Below, in pieces: positions 1-8,178 of a stretch of 17,178 bases of DNA; positions within the stretch are counted from its first letter, which is position 1, and the number at the start of each line of letters is the position of its first letter. The position numbers were made by a program, and so were the translations under genes. The notes under the pieces were generated by a model that saw only the letters and a list, made by a program, of their open reading frames with translations, was not told the DNA's origin and did no database searches. Source of the DNA: Bacteroidales bacterium (lineage in GTDB: Bacteria > Bacteroidota > Bacteroidia > Bacteroidales > UBA4181); assembly GCA_031287245.1 (NCBI GenBank), contig JAITTD010000037.1, forward strand, positions 1 through 17,178, in the 5' to 3' direction.

Positions 1-1
1 C

Positions 2-196
2 CGCTGGAAGAATATTAACGACCTGAACGAACAGCCGAAAGGATGGAACATTATGGGCGAAAATAACGATGATTTCTATCAAGTCATCCATGTTCACCCC
101 CGCAAGGTCAGTTTCTCTACAAAAGATTACTTTTTCCCCATCAAGGAAAGCAATCTGTATGTGAACGATCGGTTAATTCAGAATTATGGGTGGTAA
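2..196 (+). CDS. SusD/RagB family outer-membrane lipoprotein, C-terminal end only
   Basis: This is the last 64 codons of a gene that begins before the window; the reading frame opens at base 2 and stops with TAA at 194-196. The peptide ends in FPIKESNLYVNDRLIQNYGW, which fits the usual end of SusD/RagB proteins (a FPIP-like segment, an N-rich stretch, then LxQNPGW). Members are surface lipoproteins that work with a SusC-type TonB-dependent porin to bind and import glycans or peptides. No SusC gene is visible because it would lie upstream, outside the window. The gene converges on the efflux operon, and the heptad-repeat tract lies between their stop codons. The family call rests only on the C-terminal pattern, so the substrate cannot be stated. 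Confidence 0.75.
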   Translation, partial: RWKNINDLNEQPKGWNIMGENNDDFYQVIHVHPRKVSFSTKDYFFPIKESNLYVNDRLIQNYGW

Positions 197-391
197 AGTT
201 TGAAGTTTAAGGTTTGAAGTTTGAGGTTTAAGGTTTGAAGTTTGAGGTTTCAAGTTTGAGGTTTAAGGTTTAAGGTTTGAAGTTTGAGGTTTGAAGTTTA
301 AGGTTGGGTAACCCGAAACTTGAAACTCGAAACTCGAAACTCGAAACTCGAAACTTGAAACTCGAAACTTTAAACTCAAAACTCGAAACTT
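197..391. repeat. Opposed arrays of degenerate 7-bp repeats forming a long imperfect inverted repeat
   Basis: Starting on the base after the SusD-like stop codon, 15 consecutive heptads of the form RGTTTRA run from 197 to 301 (one unit reads GGTTTCA). A centre, GGTTGGGTAACCC (302-314), follows, and then 11 heptads of the form GAAACTY run from 315 to 391 (two start with T or A instead of G). The two arrays are close to reverse complements. When folded at the central GGG-TAA-CCC, a two-base bulge at 315-316 brings the heptads into register, and about 5 or 6 of every 7 positions can pair (counting G.U). A transcript from either strand could therefore form a stem of about 11 heptads. It lies exactly between two convergent genes, which suggests a bidirectional terminator or mRNA 3'-end element. 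Remaining bases to 407 show nothing else. Confidence 0.9.
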
Positions 392-407
392 TCTCTTTTC
401 GCCCGAA

Positions 408-3400
408 TTATTCTCCTCCGCCCAGCGCTCTGTACAAATCAATTACTGCCTGCATTTTCTCCAAATTGTCGTTGACGGTGGCAAGTTGCACGTTCAGGTA
501 GTTCTGTTGTGCGGTAAGCACTTCTATGTAGGTGGCTTCGCCTGCACGAAGCAGTTCCCTTGTGTAGTCAACGGATTTCTTCAATGCCTCGGTTTGTGCA
601 CTGCGGTAGATGGACTTCTCCAATGCTTTTTCGTAGGTAAAGAGGATGTTTGACACCTCGCCTGCGGCAGTCAGCACTGTTTTGCTGAAATTAATCAGCG
701 CTTCCTCCTCCTGTGCCTTGGTGATGGTCACTTGTGCACGCAAAGCCCGTCCGGCAAAGATGGGCTGCGTGAGTCCGCCGATGAAATTGCCAAAGAGGTT
801 TTCCGGTTTGAAGAAGTCGGACAATGTGGTGGAACCGTAGCCGAGCATTGTGCCCGAACTGAGCGTGAGCGAGGGGTAGAGCGAGGCTTGCGCGGCGTAG
901 CGCAGTTCAAACGCAGCGCGGAACTGCCATTCGGCGGCGCGCACATCGGGACGCAAGGCAAGCATTTGCGCCGGAACGCCAAACGGCAAAACATCGGTCG
1001 GCATTTCCCAAAGGGCGTAGGACTGCCGTTCTATCGCGCTCCCTTTCCGCCCCAGCATGATGGAAAGCGCGTTTTCCAACTTGTAAATCGACTGTTCGAG
1101 GTTGGGCACGGACACCTGCGTGGCAAGCAGCAGTGCACGGCTTTGCTCCACTGCAGCGGCGTTCAGCATACCGGCATCCATCATCGCCTGCATGGAGGAA
1201 GTGCTTTCTTCCAACAAGCCGATGGTGGCGCGGGTAATACGCAGTTGCTCGTCCAAAGCGACCAGAGTATAATACGTTGATGCGATGTTCGCCACGAGCG
1301 ATGTCTGAATCAGGCGTTTGTATTCCACGCTGTTCTGGTATTGCGCATAGCGGGCACGTTTCTGGCGGCTGAGTTTGCCCCATATATCCGCTTCCCACTG
1401 CACCGCTACGCCCAGTCGAAACTGTTCGCTGCCGTAGCCTAACGCTTTGGTATCGCCGTTTTGCAGGCTCGTTCGTGCGTGGGTGGCTTGTCCGGTGAGC
1501 GCTGCAGTGGGAAAATAGGCTGCGCGGGCAACCTGCAAACCGGCTTCGGCTTCCTGTATCCGTAAATACGCCGTACGAAGGTCAAAGTTTTCGCGCAAGC
1601 CCTCGTCAATCAATTTTTTCAGGCTTGCGTCTGTGAAATAGGATGACCAGGGTATGGTGGCGATGGTGGTTGTGTCGCTGCTGGTTTCGTTGCGATACAA
1701 AGCCTCCGTGTCCACTTTCGGCGATGTGTATTTGGTAAAAACCTGGCATGACGACACGCTCAGGCTGAACAGTCCAACGATGATTACTGTTTTTGCAGTA
1801 TTGATGACTCTCGACTTGGAGATTTTTTCCTGCAACGACTGAAAAATGATGTAGAGCGAAGGAATAATCAACACTCCGAGCAGTGTACCAATCAACATAC
1901 CTCCGATAGCGCTGATACCGATGGATTTGTTGCCGATAGCGCCCGCGCCGGTAGCCAAAGCCAAGGGAAGCAAGCCGAAAATAAAGGCAAACGAGGTCAT
2001 CAGGATGGGACGCAGACGGGCTACAGCACCATTTACGGCTGCATCTACTATGCTCATGCCCTGTTTTCGCCGCTGCACAGCATATTCTACAATCAGAATG
2101 GCGTTTTTGGCAAGCAAACCGATCAACATAATCAGCGAAATCTGTACATATATATTATTGACGATACCTGTTCCCATTTTCAGCCCGACGAAAATGAAGA
2201 GGAACACGCCTGCCAAACCGACAGGCAGCGAAAAGATGACAGCCAGCGGGATGATGTAACTTTCGTAAAGGGCAGCCAGCAAGAGATATACGAAGATGAG
2301 GCAGAGCAGGAAAATGATGTAGGTTTGCCCGCTGCTTTGCACTTCCTCGCGCGTCATACCCGAATAATCGTAGCCGTAGCCGTCTGGCAGCACCTCAGAT
2401 CCTATTTCTTTCACGGCATTCAGCACATCGGCAGAAGTATATCCTTGAAGTGCATTGGGAATCACCATCACAAACATGGATGAATACATGTTGAAACGCG
2501 ACAAGGACTGTGGTCCCGTGATGTCGGATATGGTAATAAATTCCGTGACAGGCGCCATTTCGCCCGAAGCCGTTTTGACGTAATAACGGTTTAAATCGTC
2601 CAATTTGGAGCGATATTCGGGCGCAGCCTGCACCATCACGCGAAACTGCTTTCCATAGATGTTGAAATTCGAGATATACGAACTGCCCACATAAGTTTGT
2701 ACTACTGAAAACACCTGGGTGAGCGTCAATCCTGCCTCTTTTATTTTAGCAACGTTGGCTTCAATCATTTTCTGCGGGAAATTGAGGTCAAAGGTGGTAC
2801 GCGCCATCATCACTTCCGGTCTTTTGTTCATGGCAGCGATGAAATCGTTGGTAACGTCGAAAAAATGTTCAATATTGCCGCCGGTACGATCTTGCATCTG
2901 CAATTCCACGCTGTTGCTCAACCCAAAACCCTGCAAAGTAGGCGTTCCGGAAAATATGAAGGTGCCGGGAAGGTGCTTTGTCTTCTGCTGCAGGATGTTA
3001 ACCACATCATTTGTAGTGATTTTTCGCTCATTCCACGGGTCCATTTTAACCATTATGTTGCCATAAGAACTGGCTGCGCCGCTCTGAAAGTTGACTCCGG
3101 TGATACTTTGTGCAAACTTCACATGTTCTATACCGCGTGCTATCTCAACTACCTGTTTTACCATAGAGTCTGTGCGTTCCATAGATGTTCCCGGAGGCAT
3201 GGTAACGAATCCAAGCACTCCGCCGCTGTCTTCCTGCGGTACAAAACCCGCAGGGATGGTGCGCATCAGGAAAGTCATGACCACAATAGCAAATAGCACA
3301 AACACTGCGGTCATCCACCGATGATTCCGCCGTCCGAGATAGTAAAGCCCGCGTTTATATAATGCAGTCGCTTTGTCGAACAGGTTGTTAAAGCCGGCAT

Positions 3401-4937
3401 AGAAGCGTTGCAACGGGCTGCGTTTTTTATGTTCGCTTTCATCGTGGGCTTTCAGGAAAAGGGCGCAAAGTGCGGGGCTTAACGTCAAGGCATTGACAGC
3501 CGAGATGAGAATTGCCACCGCCAGCGTCAAACCAAATTGCCGAAAGAAGATGCCCGAAGTGCCGCCGATGAAACTGACCGGCACAAACACAGCAGCCATT
3601 ACCAGTGTGATGGATACGATGGCTGGCGCTATTTCCTTCATTGAAGCCAAAGTCGCCTGCAAGGGGTTTTTCTCGCCCGCGTCCATCTTGGCATGAACCG
3701 CTTCCACCACCACAATAGCATCATCCACCACGATACCGATAGCCAGTACCAGCGCAAACAAAGTAAGCAGATTGATGGAAAAACCGAACAACTGCAAGAA
3801 AAAGAACGTTCCCACAATTGCCACCGGAACGGCAATTGCCGGAATAAGCGTTGAACGACCACTTTGAAGGAACAGCAATACTACCAAAAACACCAAAATG
3901 AAGGCTTCCACGAGTGTGTGAAGCACTTTTTCAACCGAGGCATCGAGAAATTCGTTGGCATCCTGCACGTAGTCCACGTAAATACCGGGAGGAAACACTT
4001 CTTTTGCCTTTTCAATCTCGGCTTTGACATTGTTAATGACTTCCTGTGCATTGGAACCTGCTGTCTGATTGATCTGAATAGATACCGATTCCATGCTGTT
4101 GAAATAGTCGTAGATGGTGTAATTCAACGCACCCAATTCCACTTCGGCGACATCTTTCACGCGGAGGATTTGCCCGTTTTCCGAACGGATGATTACATTG
4201 CCAAATTCCTCAGCCGTTTTCAGTCGTCCCGTATATTTAAGGGTATATTGAAAAGTCTGCTCGGAATTGACGCCCAATTCGCCCGGTGCAGCTTCGATAT
4301 TTTGCTCTTGAAGAGCGGCAATCACCTCGGCGGGCGCAATTTTATAAGTCGCCATGACGTCCGGTTTGAGCCAGATACGCATTGAGTAGTCGCGGGCGCC
4401 ATATACGCTCGCCTCGCCTACGCCGTTCACTCGCTTGATTTGCGGCAACACGTTGATGTTGACATAATTCATCACGAATTTTCGGTCGTAGTCGGGATTA
4501 TCAGTATAGAAGGCTACATTGAGAATGGTACTGCTCTGACGTTTGCGCACTGTGACGCCCGTTTGCACCACTTCCTGCGGCAGAAGCGATGTAGCGCGAG
4601 CCACCAAGTTCTGCACATTCACCGACGCGATGTCGGCGTTCATACCTTGTCGGAAATAGATGGTAATGTTGGCATAGCCGGAATTGGATGCAGACGAGGT
4701 CATGTATGTCATGCCTTCCACGCCGTTAATCTGTTCTTCGAGCGGAATGACCACGCTGTTCATGACTACATCGGCGTTGGCGCCCGGATAATTAGCCGAC
4801 ACCGTCACCGTAGGCGGGGCGATGTTCGGATATTGCTCTACCGGCAAAGTTGTGACCCCGATAATTCCCAAAACTACAATCAAAATGGAAATCACGGTGG
4901 ACAACACCGGTCTTTCGATAAAAATTTTTAACCACAT
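408..4937 (-). CDS. RND efflux pump (AcrB/HAE1 type) fused to OprM/NodT-type outer-membrane channel
   Basis: The 1509-residue product joins two normally separate parts of a tripartite efflux system. Residues 1 to about 1035 are a full-length proton-driven RND pump of the inner membrane. They start MWLKIFIERP, carry the proton-relay pair D405/D406 in GIVVDDAIVVVE and the matching K944 in LLAKNAILIVEYA, and include the large periplasmic loops. A basic stretch (K1038 to K1049) then leads into a hydrophobic segment (about 1050-1061) ending in VSSC with Cys1064, a lipobox. Residues 1064-1509 are a complete OprM/NodT-type channel, with LYRN near its start, LRPDVRAAE, and the terminal YRALGGG. The reading frame is continuous through the junction, and no ATG is present there for a separate channel start. 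The gene lies 19 bp behind the adaptor gene. Drug or bile-salt export is the usual role; the substrate is unknown. Confidence 0.95.
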   Translation of the reverse strand: MWLKIFIERPVLSTVISILIVVLGIIGVTTLPVEQYPNIAPPTVTVSANYPGANADVVMNSVVIPLEEQINGVEGMTYMTSSASNSGYANITIYFRQGMNADIASVNVQNLVARATSLLPQEVVQTGVTVRKRQSSTILNVAFYTDNPDYDRKFVMNYVNINVLPQIKRVNGVGEASVYGARDYSMRIWLKPDVMATYKIAPAEVIAALQEQNIEAAPGELGVNSEQTFQYTLKYTGRLKTAEEFGNVIIRSENGQILRVKDVAEVELGALNYTIYDYFNSMESVSIQINQTAGSNAQEVINNVKAEIEKAKEVFPPGIYVDYVQDANEFLDASVEKVLHTLVEAFILVFLVVLLFLQSGRSTLIPAIAVPVAIVGTFFFLQLFGFSINLLTLFALVLAIGIVVDDAIVVVEAVHAKMDAGEKNPLQATLASMKEIAPAIVSITLVMAAVFVPVSFIGGTSGIFFRQFGLTLAVAILISAVNALTLSPALCALFLKAHDESEHKKRSPLQRFYAGFNNLFDKATALYKRGLYYLGRRNHRWMTAVFVLFAIVVMTFLMRTIPAGFVPQEDSGGVLGFVTMPPGTSMERTDSMVKQVVEIARGIEHVKFAQSITGVNFQSGAASSYGNIMVKMDPWNERKITTNDVVNILQQKTKHLPGTFIFSGTPTLQGFGLSNSVELQMQDRTGGNIEHFFDVTNDFIAAMNKRPEVMMARTTFDLNFPQKMIEANVAKIKEAGLTLTQVFSVVQTYVGSSYISNFNIYGKQFRVMVQAAPEYRSKLDDLNRYYVKTASGEMAPVTEFITISDITGPQSLSRFNMYSSMFVMVIPNALQGYTSADVLNAVKEIGSEVLPDGYGYDYSGMTREEVQSSGQTYIIFLLCLIFVYLLLAALYESYIIPLAVIFSLPVGLAGVFLFIFVGLKMGTGIVNNIYVQISLIMLIGLLAKNAILIVEYAVQRRKQGMSIVDAAVNGAVARLRPILMTSFAFIFGLLPLALATGAGAIGNKSIGISAIGGMLIGTLLGVLIIPSLYIIFQSLQEKISKSRVINTAKTVIIVGLFSLSVSSCQVFTKYTSPKVDTEALYRNETSSDTTTIATIPWSSYFTDASLKKLIDEGLRENFDLRTAYLRIQEAEAGLQVARAAYFPTAALTGQATHARTSLQNGDTKALGYGSEQFRLGVAVQWEADIWGKLSRQKRARYAQYQNSVEYKRLIQTSLVANIASTYYTLVALDEQLRITRATIGLLEESTSSMQAMMDAGMLNAAAVEQSRALLLATQVSVPNLEQSIYKLENALSIMLGRKGSAIERQSYALWEMPTDVLPFGVPAQMLALRPDVRAAEWQFRAAFELRYAAQASLYPSLTLSSGTMLGYGSTTLSDFFKPENLFGNFIGGLTQPIFAGRALRAQVTITKAQEEEALINFSKTVLTAAGEVSNILFTYEKALEKSIYRSAQTEALKKSVDYTRELLRAGEATYIEVLTAQQNYLNVQLATVNDNLEKMQAVIDLYRALGGGE
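1710..1835 (-). other. Junction of the RND-channel fusion: internal signal-peptide-like segment with lipobox
   Basis: This stretch encodes roughly residues 1035-1076 of the fusion. It reads like a lipoprotein signal peptide: a positively charged start (K1038, K1041, R1043, K1049), a hydrophobic core VIIVGLFSLSV, and S-S-C with Cys1064 (codon at 1748-1746). In free NodT-type channels the same layout forms the N-terminus. RND pumps end in the cytoplasm after 12 membrane helices, so this segment would serve as a thirteenth helix or as an internal export signal. Signal peptidase II cleavage would release a lipid-anchored channel from the pump. That processing step is inference. Confidence 0.6.
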
Positions 4938-4956
4938 GATTTAACCGTCCCCCTTT

Positions 4957-6060
4957 TTACAATGTTTCAATCTCTACTTTTTTTCCGTGCGACAAACTTG
5001 CCAAACCATCGGTCACAATGCGGTCGCCCTCTCCGATGCCGTCTATTACCACGTAGCTGCGGGCATCGGGCGTTGGCAGCACGGTAATCACTTTCTGTAC
5101 CACCGAATCGCCCTGCACTTTATAGGCAATAATTTTGTCCTGCCGAGCGAAAGTGGCTTTTTGAGGAATCACCACCACCTTGTCCATGTATCTTGGGATG
5201 GAAATCGTGCCACTGGCGCCGCTACGCAACAGTCTTTCCTCGTTGGGGAACTCGGCGCGGAAGTTGGCGCTTCCGGTGGCAGTGTTCACCACTCCGGCAA
5301 TGGTTTCAATCTTGCCTTTGTAGGGGTACACGGTGCCGTCAGCCAGCGTGAGGGTGATTTCGGGCGCGTGTTTCAACTTTTCGATTTGGTTTTTGCCTTC
5401 AAGTCCGCCCAAAAATTGAGTCAGCGCTTTTTCGTTCAGTGAAAAGAAGGCAAATACGGATGTTGTGTTGGCAACGGTGGTCAGCACATTTTGGTTGTTC
5501 ACCAAACTGCCTTTCCGATAAGCCACAGCGCCGACATAGCCGTCCACCGGACTTTTCACAGATGCCCACGACAGGGTCGCTTCGGCATTGGTCAGTTGCG
5601 CCTTTGCCTGCGCGTGCGCGGCTTTGGCTGCACTTTCCGCGTTTTGGTAACTTTGCAACTGCACGTTGCTTATGATACCTTGCTCAGCAAGCGGTTTCAT
5701 GCGTTCCACATTCAGGGTGGCAGTAGCCAATTGCGCATCCGCAGCAGTCACCGCTGCCATAGCCGTCGTAACGGCTTGTTCGGCTTGCGGTGAATTAATT
5801 TTGAACAAGACTTGACCTTGTTTCACCGCCGACCCCTCATCAATATAGATTTGTTCGATAAACCCGTCTATACGCGGACGGATTTCGATGTCCTCCCGTC
5901 CCCTGAGGGTGACCGGATAATTCGTTGTGAGTTCTGCTGTACCGGCGGTAACTACCATCGCCGGATATTTTGGCAACTGTGTGTTGTTTGTACTGTTTTG
6001 TTGCCTTCCACAGGAAACAAACAGAAGTGTAGCGGCTCCCGCTACATAAAGACTTTTCAT
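4957..6060 (-). CDS. Periplasmic adaptor lipoprotein of RND efflux system (AcrA/MexA type)
   Basis: This membrane-fusion protein links the pump to the outer-membrane channel. I chose the ATG at 6060, giving 367 residues. The protein then starts MKSLYVAGAATLLFVSC, a lipoprotein signal with Cys17. Longer in-frame starts at 6066 (ATG) and 6090 (TTG) are possible, but the latter overlaps the promoter -7 box. After the signal come the first lipoyl half (around RPRIDGFIEQIYIDEGSAVKQG), a long alpha-helical hairpin rich in Ala, Gln and Lys, the second lipoyl half (WASVKSPVDGYVGAVAYRKG), and the beta-barrel and membrane-proximal domains to the C-terminus. The gene is first in a two-gene operon and is followed after 19 bp by the RND-channel fusion. 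No regulator gene is adjacent. Confidence 0.93.
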   Translation of the reverse strand: MKSLYVAGAATLLFVSCGRQQNSTNNTQLPKYPAMVVTAGTAELTTNYPVTLRGREDIEIRPRIDGFIEQIYIDEGSAVKQGQVLFKINSPQAEQAVTTAMAAVTAADAQLATATLNVERMKPLAEQGIISNVQLQSYQNAESAAKAAHAQAKAQLTNAEATLSWASVKSPVDGYVGAVAYRKGSLVNNQNVLTTVANTTSVFAFFSLNEKALTQFLGGLEGKNQIEKLKHAPEITLTLADGTVYPYKGKIETIAGVVNTATGSANFRAEFPNEERLLRSGASGTISIPRYMDKVVVIPQKATFARQDKIIAYKVQGDSVVQKVITVLPTPDARSYVVIDGIGEGDRIVTDGLASLSHGKKVEIETL

Positions 6061-6087
6061 ATCCATTTCTATTTCTATAATTTTGGA

Positions 6088-6095
6088 CAAAGGTA
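6088..6095 (-). promoter_or_regulatory. Probable -7 box of the efflux operon promoter
   Basis: On the minus strand this reads TACCTTTG, an exact match to the Bacteroidota -7 consensus TAnnTTTG. Transcription would start near 6081, leaving about 20 nt before the chosen adaptor start at 6060. No clear TTTG lies 18-20 nt upstream, so the -33 half is weak. The box supports a start downstream of 6088 for the adaptor gene. Confidence 0.55.
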
Positions 6096-6134
6096 AAGGA
6101 AAAAGTCAAAAATGGCAGCCAAGCAGTTTGATTT

Positions 6135-6148
6135 TTAATAATTATTAA
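6135..6148. promoter_or_regulatory. 14-bp AT-only perfect palindrome upstream of the efflux promoter
   Basis: TTAATAATTATTAA reads the same on both strands and lies about 40 bp upstream of the efflux -7 box, in the 122-bp gap after the GNAT-Nim gene. It could be an operator for a dimeric repressor or activator. Being pure A/T, it could equally be chance in an AT-rich spacer. No regulator gene is nearby to support it. Confidence 0.25.
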
Positions 6149-6212
6149 CAGTCAGCGTTCATCAATCGTGCACTATTTCAGATTGTTGTGGCGCGTTTTA
6201 AATGAGTCCTGA

Positions 6213-7145
6213 TTATTTTCGTTTTTTCCCTGTCAAATGATCCATATCCAACCGCAGTATGCCTGTAATGTGGAATGACTTTTGAATATGTTCCTGCCAA
6301 ATTGGCGCTTGCTCAGGACAATATTTCCGCACCAGCAAGTCCATTGCCTGCAAACGTTCCGCATCGGACAAGTTTGTGACCACTCGCCCAAAGACCATCG
6401 CGCTTTCGTAGGCAGTGGTGAAGCGTTCGGGGCAAACTTGTTCACTGCTCACCACGCAGAAACTCACGCGGTTGTTGTGGCGCAGGTTTTCCATCTTAAA
6501 ACCGCTTGTGGCGCAGTGGAAGTAGATGCTGTTCCCTGACGACACATAATTGATGGGAATGCCATAGCCGTACCCATTGACAGCGCTCATAGCCAAAAAG
6601 CCATAACTGCCTGTTTGCAGTAATTCTTGGGCTTTGTTCACATCAAGTTCTCGGTCGTGGCGGCGTATCACCGGAAAGAAAGGCAGCGCCTTTCGCAAAA
6701 TCTGGCAATCGAACTCAATGTTTCCATAAAGTTTTTTCTCGCTCTTGAAATACTGGTATCCGCGCTTTTGGTAAAAATGCCATGCTGTGGCACTCGTGGT
6801 GAGAAATACCTCATGCTGTCCGCTACGCAAGGCTTCTGCCTCCAAAGCGTCAATAATTGCCGATCCAATGCCCTCGTTCTGGTGGGCATGATGGGTAAAA
6901 AGCATATCTACAACATTTACGGACGCACTCAGACAGCCGAATCCGGCAATAAAACCTTCGCGTTCATCCAATAAAGTGAAGCGCGTGGAAAAATAGTCGT
7001 TCCAACTGGCGGTATCTGCAGGCGTCAATGGTGCCCAAGCCTCTACTTCCGCAGGCGAATAATAACGACAACTCACCTTATGCACCGTTTGCGTGAAAAG
7101 TTCAATTAACTGCTCAACATCAGATGACCGGTATTTGCGAATCAT
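6213..7145 (-). CDS. Fused GNAT acetyltransferase and Nim-like (pyridoxamine-phosphate-oxidase fold) flavin domain protein
   Basis: The 310-residue protein has two domains. Residues 1 to about 155 are a GNAT N-acetyltransferase, resembling the YafP-type group. It has the YSPAEVEAWAP motif (29-39), the acetyl-CoA-binding loop QNEGIG (89-94), and AWHFYQKRGY (121-130) with a candidate catalytic tyrosine. Residues about 157-310 are a split-barrel flavin-binding domain of the Nim/pyridoxamine 5'-phosphate oxidase type. Its marks are an RRHDRE start, YGFLAMSAVNGYGYGIPINYV, IYFHCATSGFKMENLRHNNRV and the late FHITGILRLDMDHLTGK. Nim relatives can reduce nitroimidazoles, but many members have other or unknown roles. 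The start ATG overlaps the trpD stop by 4 bp (ATGA), so translation is probably coupled to trpD. Substrates of either domain cannot be read from the sequence. Confidence 0.88.
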   Translation of the reverse strand: MIRKYRSSDVEQLIELFTQTVHKVSCRYYSPAEVEAWAPLTPADTASWNDYFSTRFTLLDEREGFIAGFGCLSASVNVVDMLFTHHAHQNEGIGSAIIDALEAEALRSGQHEVFLTTSATAWHFYQKRGYQYFKSEKKLYGNIEFDCQILRKALPFFPVIRRHDRELDVNKAQELLQTGSYGFLAMSAVNGYGYGIPINYVSSGNSIYFHCATSGFKMENLRHNNRVSFCVVSSEQVCPERFTTAYESAMVFGRVVTNLSDAERLQAMDLLVRKYCPEQAPIWQEHIQKSFHITGILRLDMDHLTGKKRK

Positions 7146-8152
7146 AAAAGAGAATCCTGCGAATTAATCTCAACAAATGTCTTCATGGCTTGCTGTGCTT
7201 TGCCGCTTTTGAGCGATTCGCGGGCTATGGCGATACATTCCTCAATAGATTTTTCGGGACAGATGGTTTGAATGGCAAAAGCAGCATTGATCACCACCGC
7301 ATTGATTTGTGCCGACGTTGCCGTAAAACTGAGCACGTTGTCGAAAATGGCGGATGCCGCTTCCACCGTGCTGCCGCCGTACAAATCCGGTTCGGAGCAT
7401 CGGCTGAAGCCCAATTCTTCAGGGGTATAAACCGCTTCCCCTGTCTTGTTGAACACCTTGAAGGCGTCGGTGAGCGACACTTCGTCGTAGCCGTCCAATG
7501 AGTTGACAATGGTGAAATCGATGCCACTCTCTTGATAAAGATAGTTGTAGAGCCGCGCCAATTTGAGGTTGTAAACGCCCAGCACTTGTCGTTTGGGCAA
7601 GGTAGGGTTCACCAGGGGACCCAGCATATTGAAAAAAGTACGTACCGCCAAGGCTTTTCGCACCGGCGCCACTACTTTCATGGCGGGACTGAAAAACTGA
7701 GCGTGCAGATAAGCAAAATTGCAGGCATCGAGCGAGCGTTTCATCACGTCCGTGTCGCGAGTGAACTTCACGCCGTGCGCTTCAATGACATTCGACGCCC
7801 CGCTGATGGACGTAGAGCCATAATTGCCGTGCTTCACCACATTGTATCCCGCGCCGGCTACCGTCAGGCAGGCGGCTGTGGAAATATTGAATGTATTTTT
7901 GTTGTCGCCCCCTGTGCCTACAATGTCAATAGCGTTGTAGGCGCTCAAATCCACCGGTACGCGCATTTCGAGCAGGGCGTCGCGAAAGCCCGCCAGTTCG
8001 TCGGTAGTGATGCTACGCATCAGAAACACCGTGATGAACGCTGTTATCTGATTGTCGTTAAATTCGCCGTTGGACATTCTGATAAGCACATCCCGCGATT
8101 CACTACGATCTAAATATCTATGTTCAAATAATTTATATAATAACTCTTTCAT
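7142..8152 (-). CDS. trpD: Anthranilate phosphoribosyltransferase
   Basis: This is the second enzyme of tryptophan synthesis: it joins anthranilate and phosphoribosyl pyrophosphate to give phosphoribosylanthranilate in the cytoplasm. The 336 residues match the usual length of the family. Visible signatures include the phosphate-binding loop DIVGTGGDNKNTFNIST, the motif KHGNYGSTS followed by SGASNVIEAHGV, RTFFNMLGPLVNP, and the metal-binding DGYDEVS region. The start at 8152 (MKELLYKLFEH) fits Bacteroidales homologues, and an exact TAnnTTTG box lies 27 bp upstream. The gene stands apart from any other trp gene; in many Bacteroidales it lies inside a trpBEGDCFA cluster. Only the GNAT-Nim fusion follows it, with a 4-bp overlap. 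Confidence 0.93.
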   Translation of the reverse strand: MKELLYKLFEHRYLDRSESRDVLIRMSNGEFNDNQITAFITVFLMRSITTDELAGFRDALLEMRVPVDLSAYNAIDIVGTGGDNKNTFNISTAACLTVAGAGYNVVKHGNYGSTSISGASNVIEAHGVKFTRDTDVMKRSLDACNFAYLHAQFFSPAMKVVAPVRKALAVRTFFNMLGPLVNPTLPKRQVLGVYNLKLARLYNYLYQESGIDFTIVNSLDGYDEVSLTDAFKVFNKTGEAVYTPEELGFSRCSEPDLYGGSTVEAASAIFDNVLSFTATSAQINAVVINAAFAIQTICPEKSIEECIAIARESLKSGKAQQAMKTFVEINSQDSLL

Positions 8153-8178
8153 TTCTTAGTGATGAACAAATATAGCGA

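Noticed and set aside
197..391. CRISPR array
   Set aside because: The 7-bp units are contiguous, have no spacers, and reverse orientation halfway. No cas genes are present.
304..501. Open frame with KLETRNS-type repeats on the plus strand
   Set aside because: It is produced by the 7-bp repeat read in three phases and then by the antisense of the channel gene. It has no promoter or ribosome site and no independent coding signal.
1748..1865. RND-channel fusion as a sequencing artefact (lost stop or frameshift)
   Set aside because: Both halves are intact in the same frame through the junction, the linker reads sensibly, and there is no ATG or alternative start just before the lipobox. Domain fusions of this kind are known in Bacteroidota.
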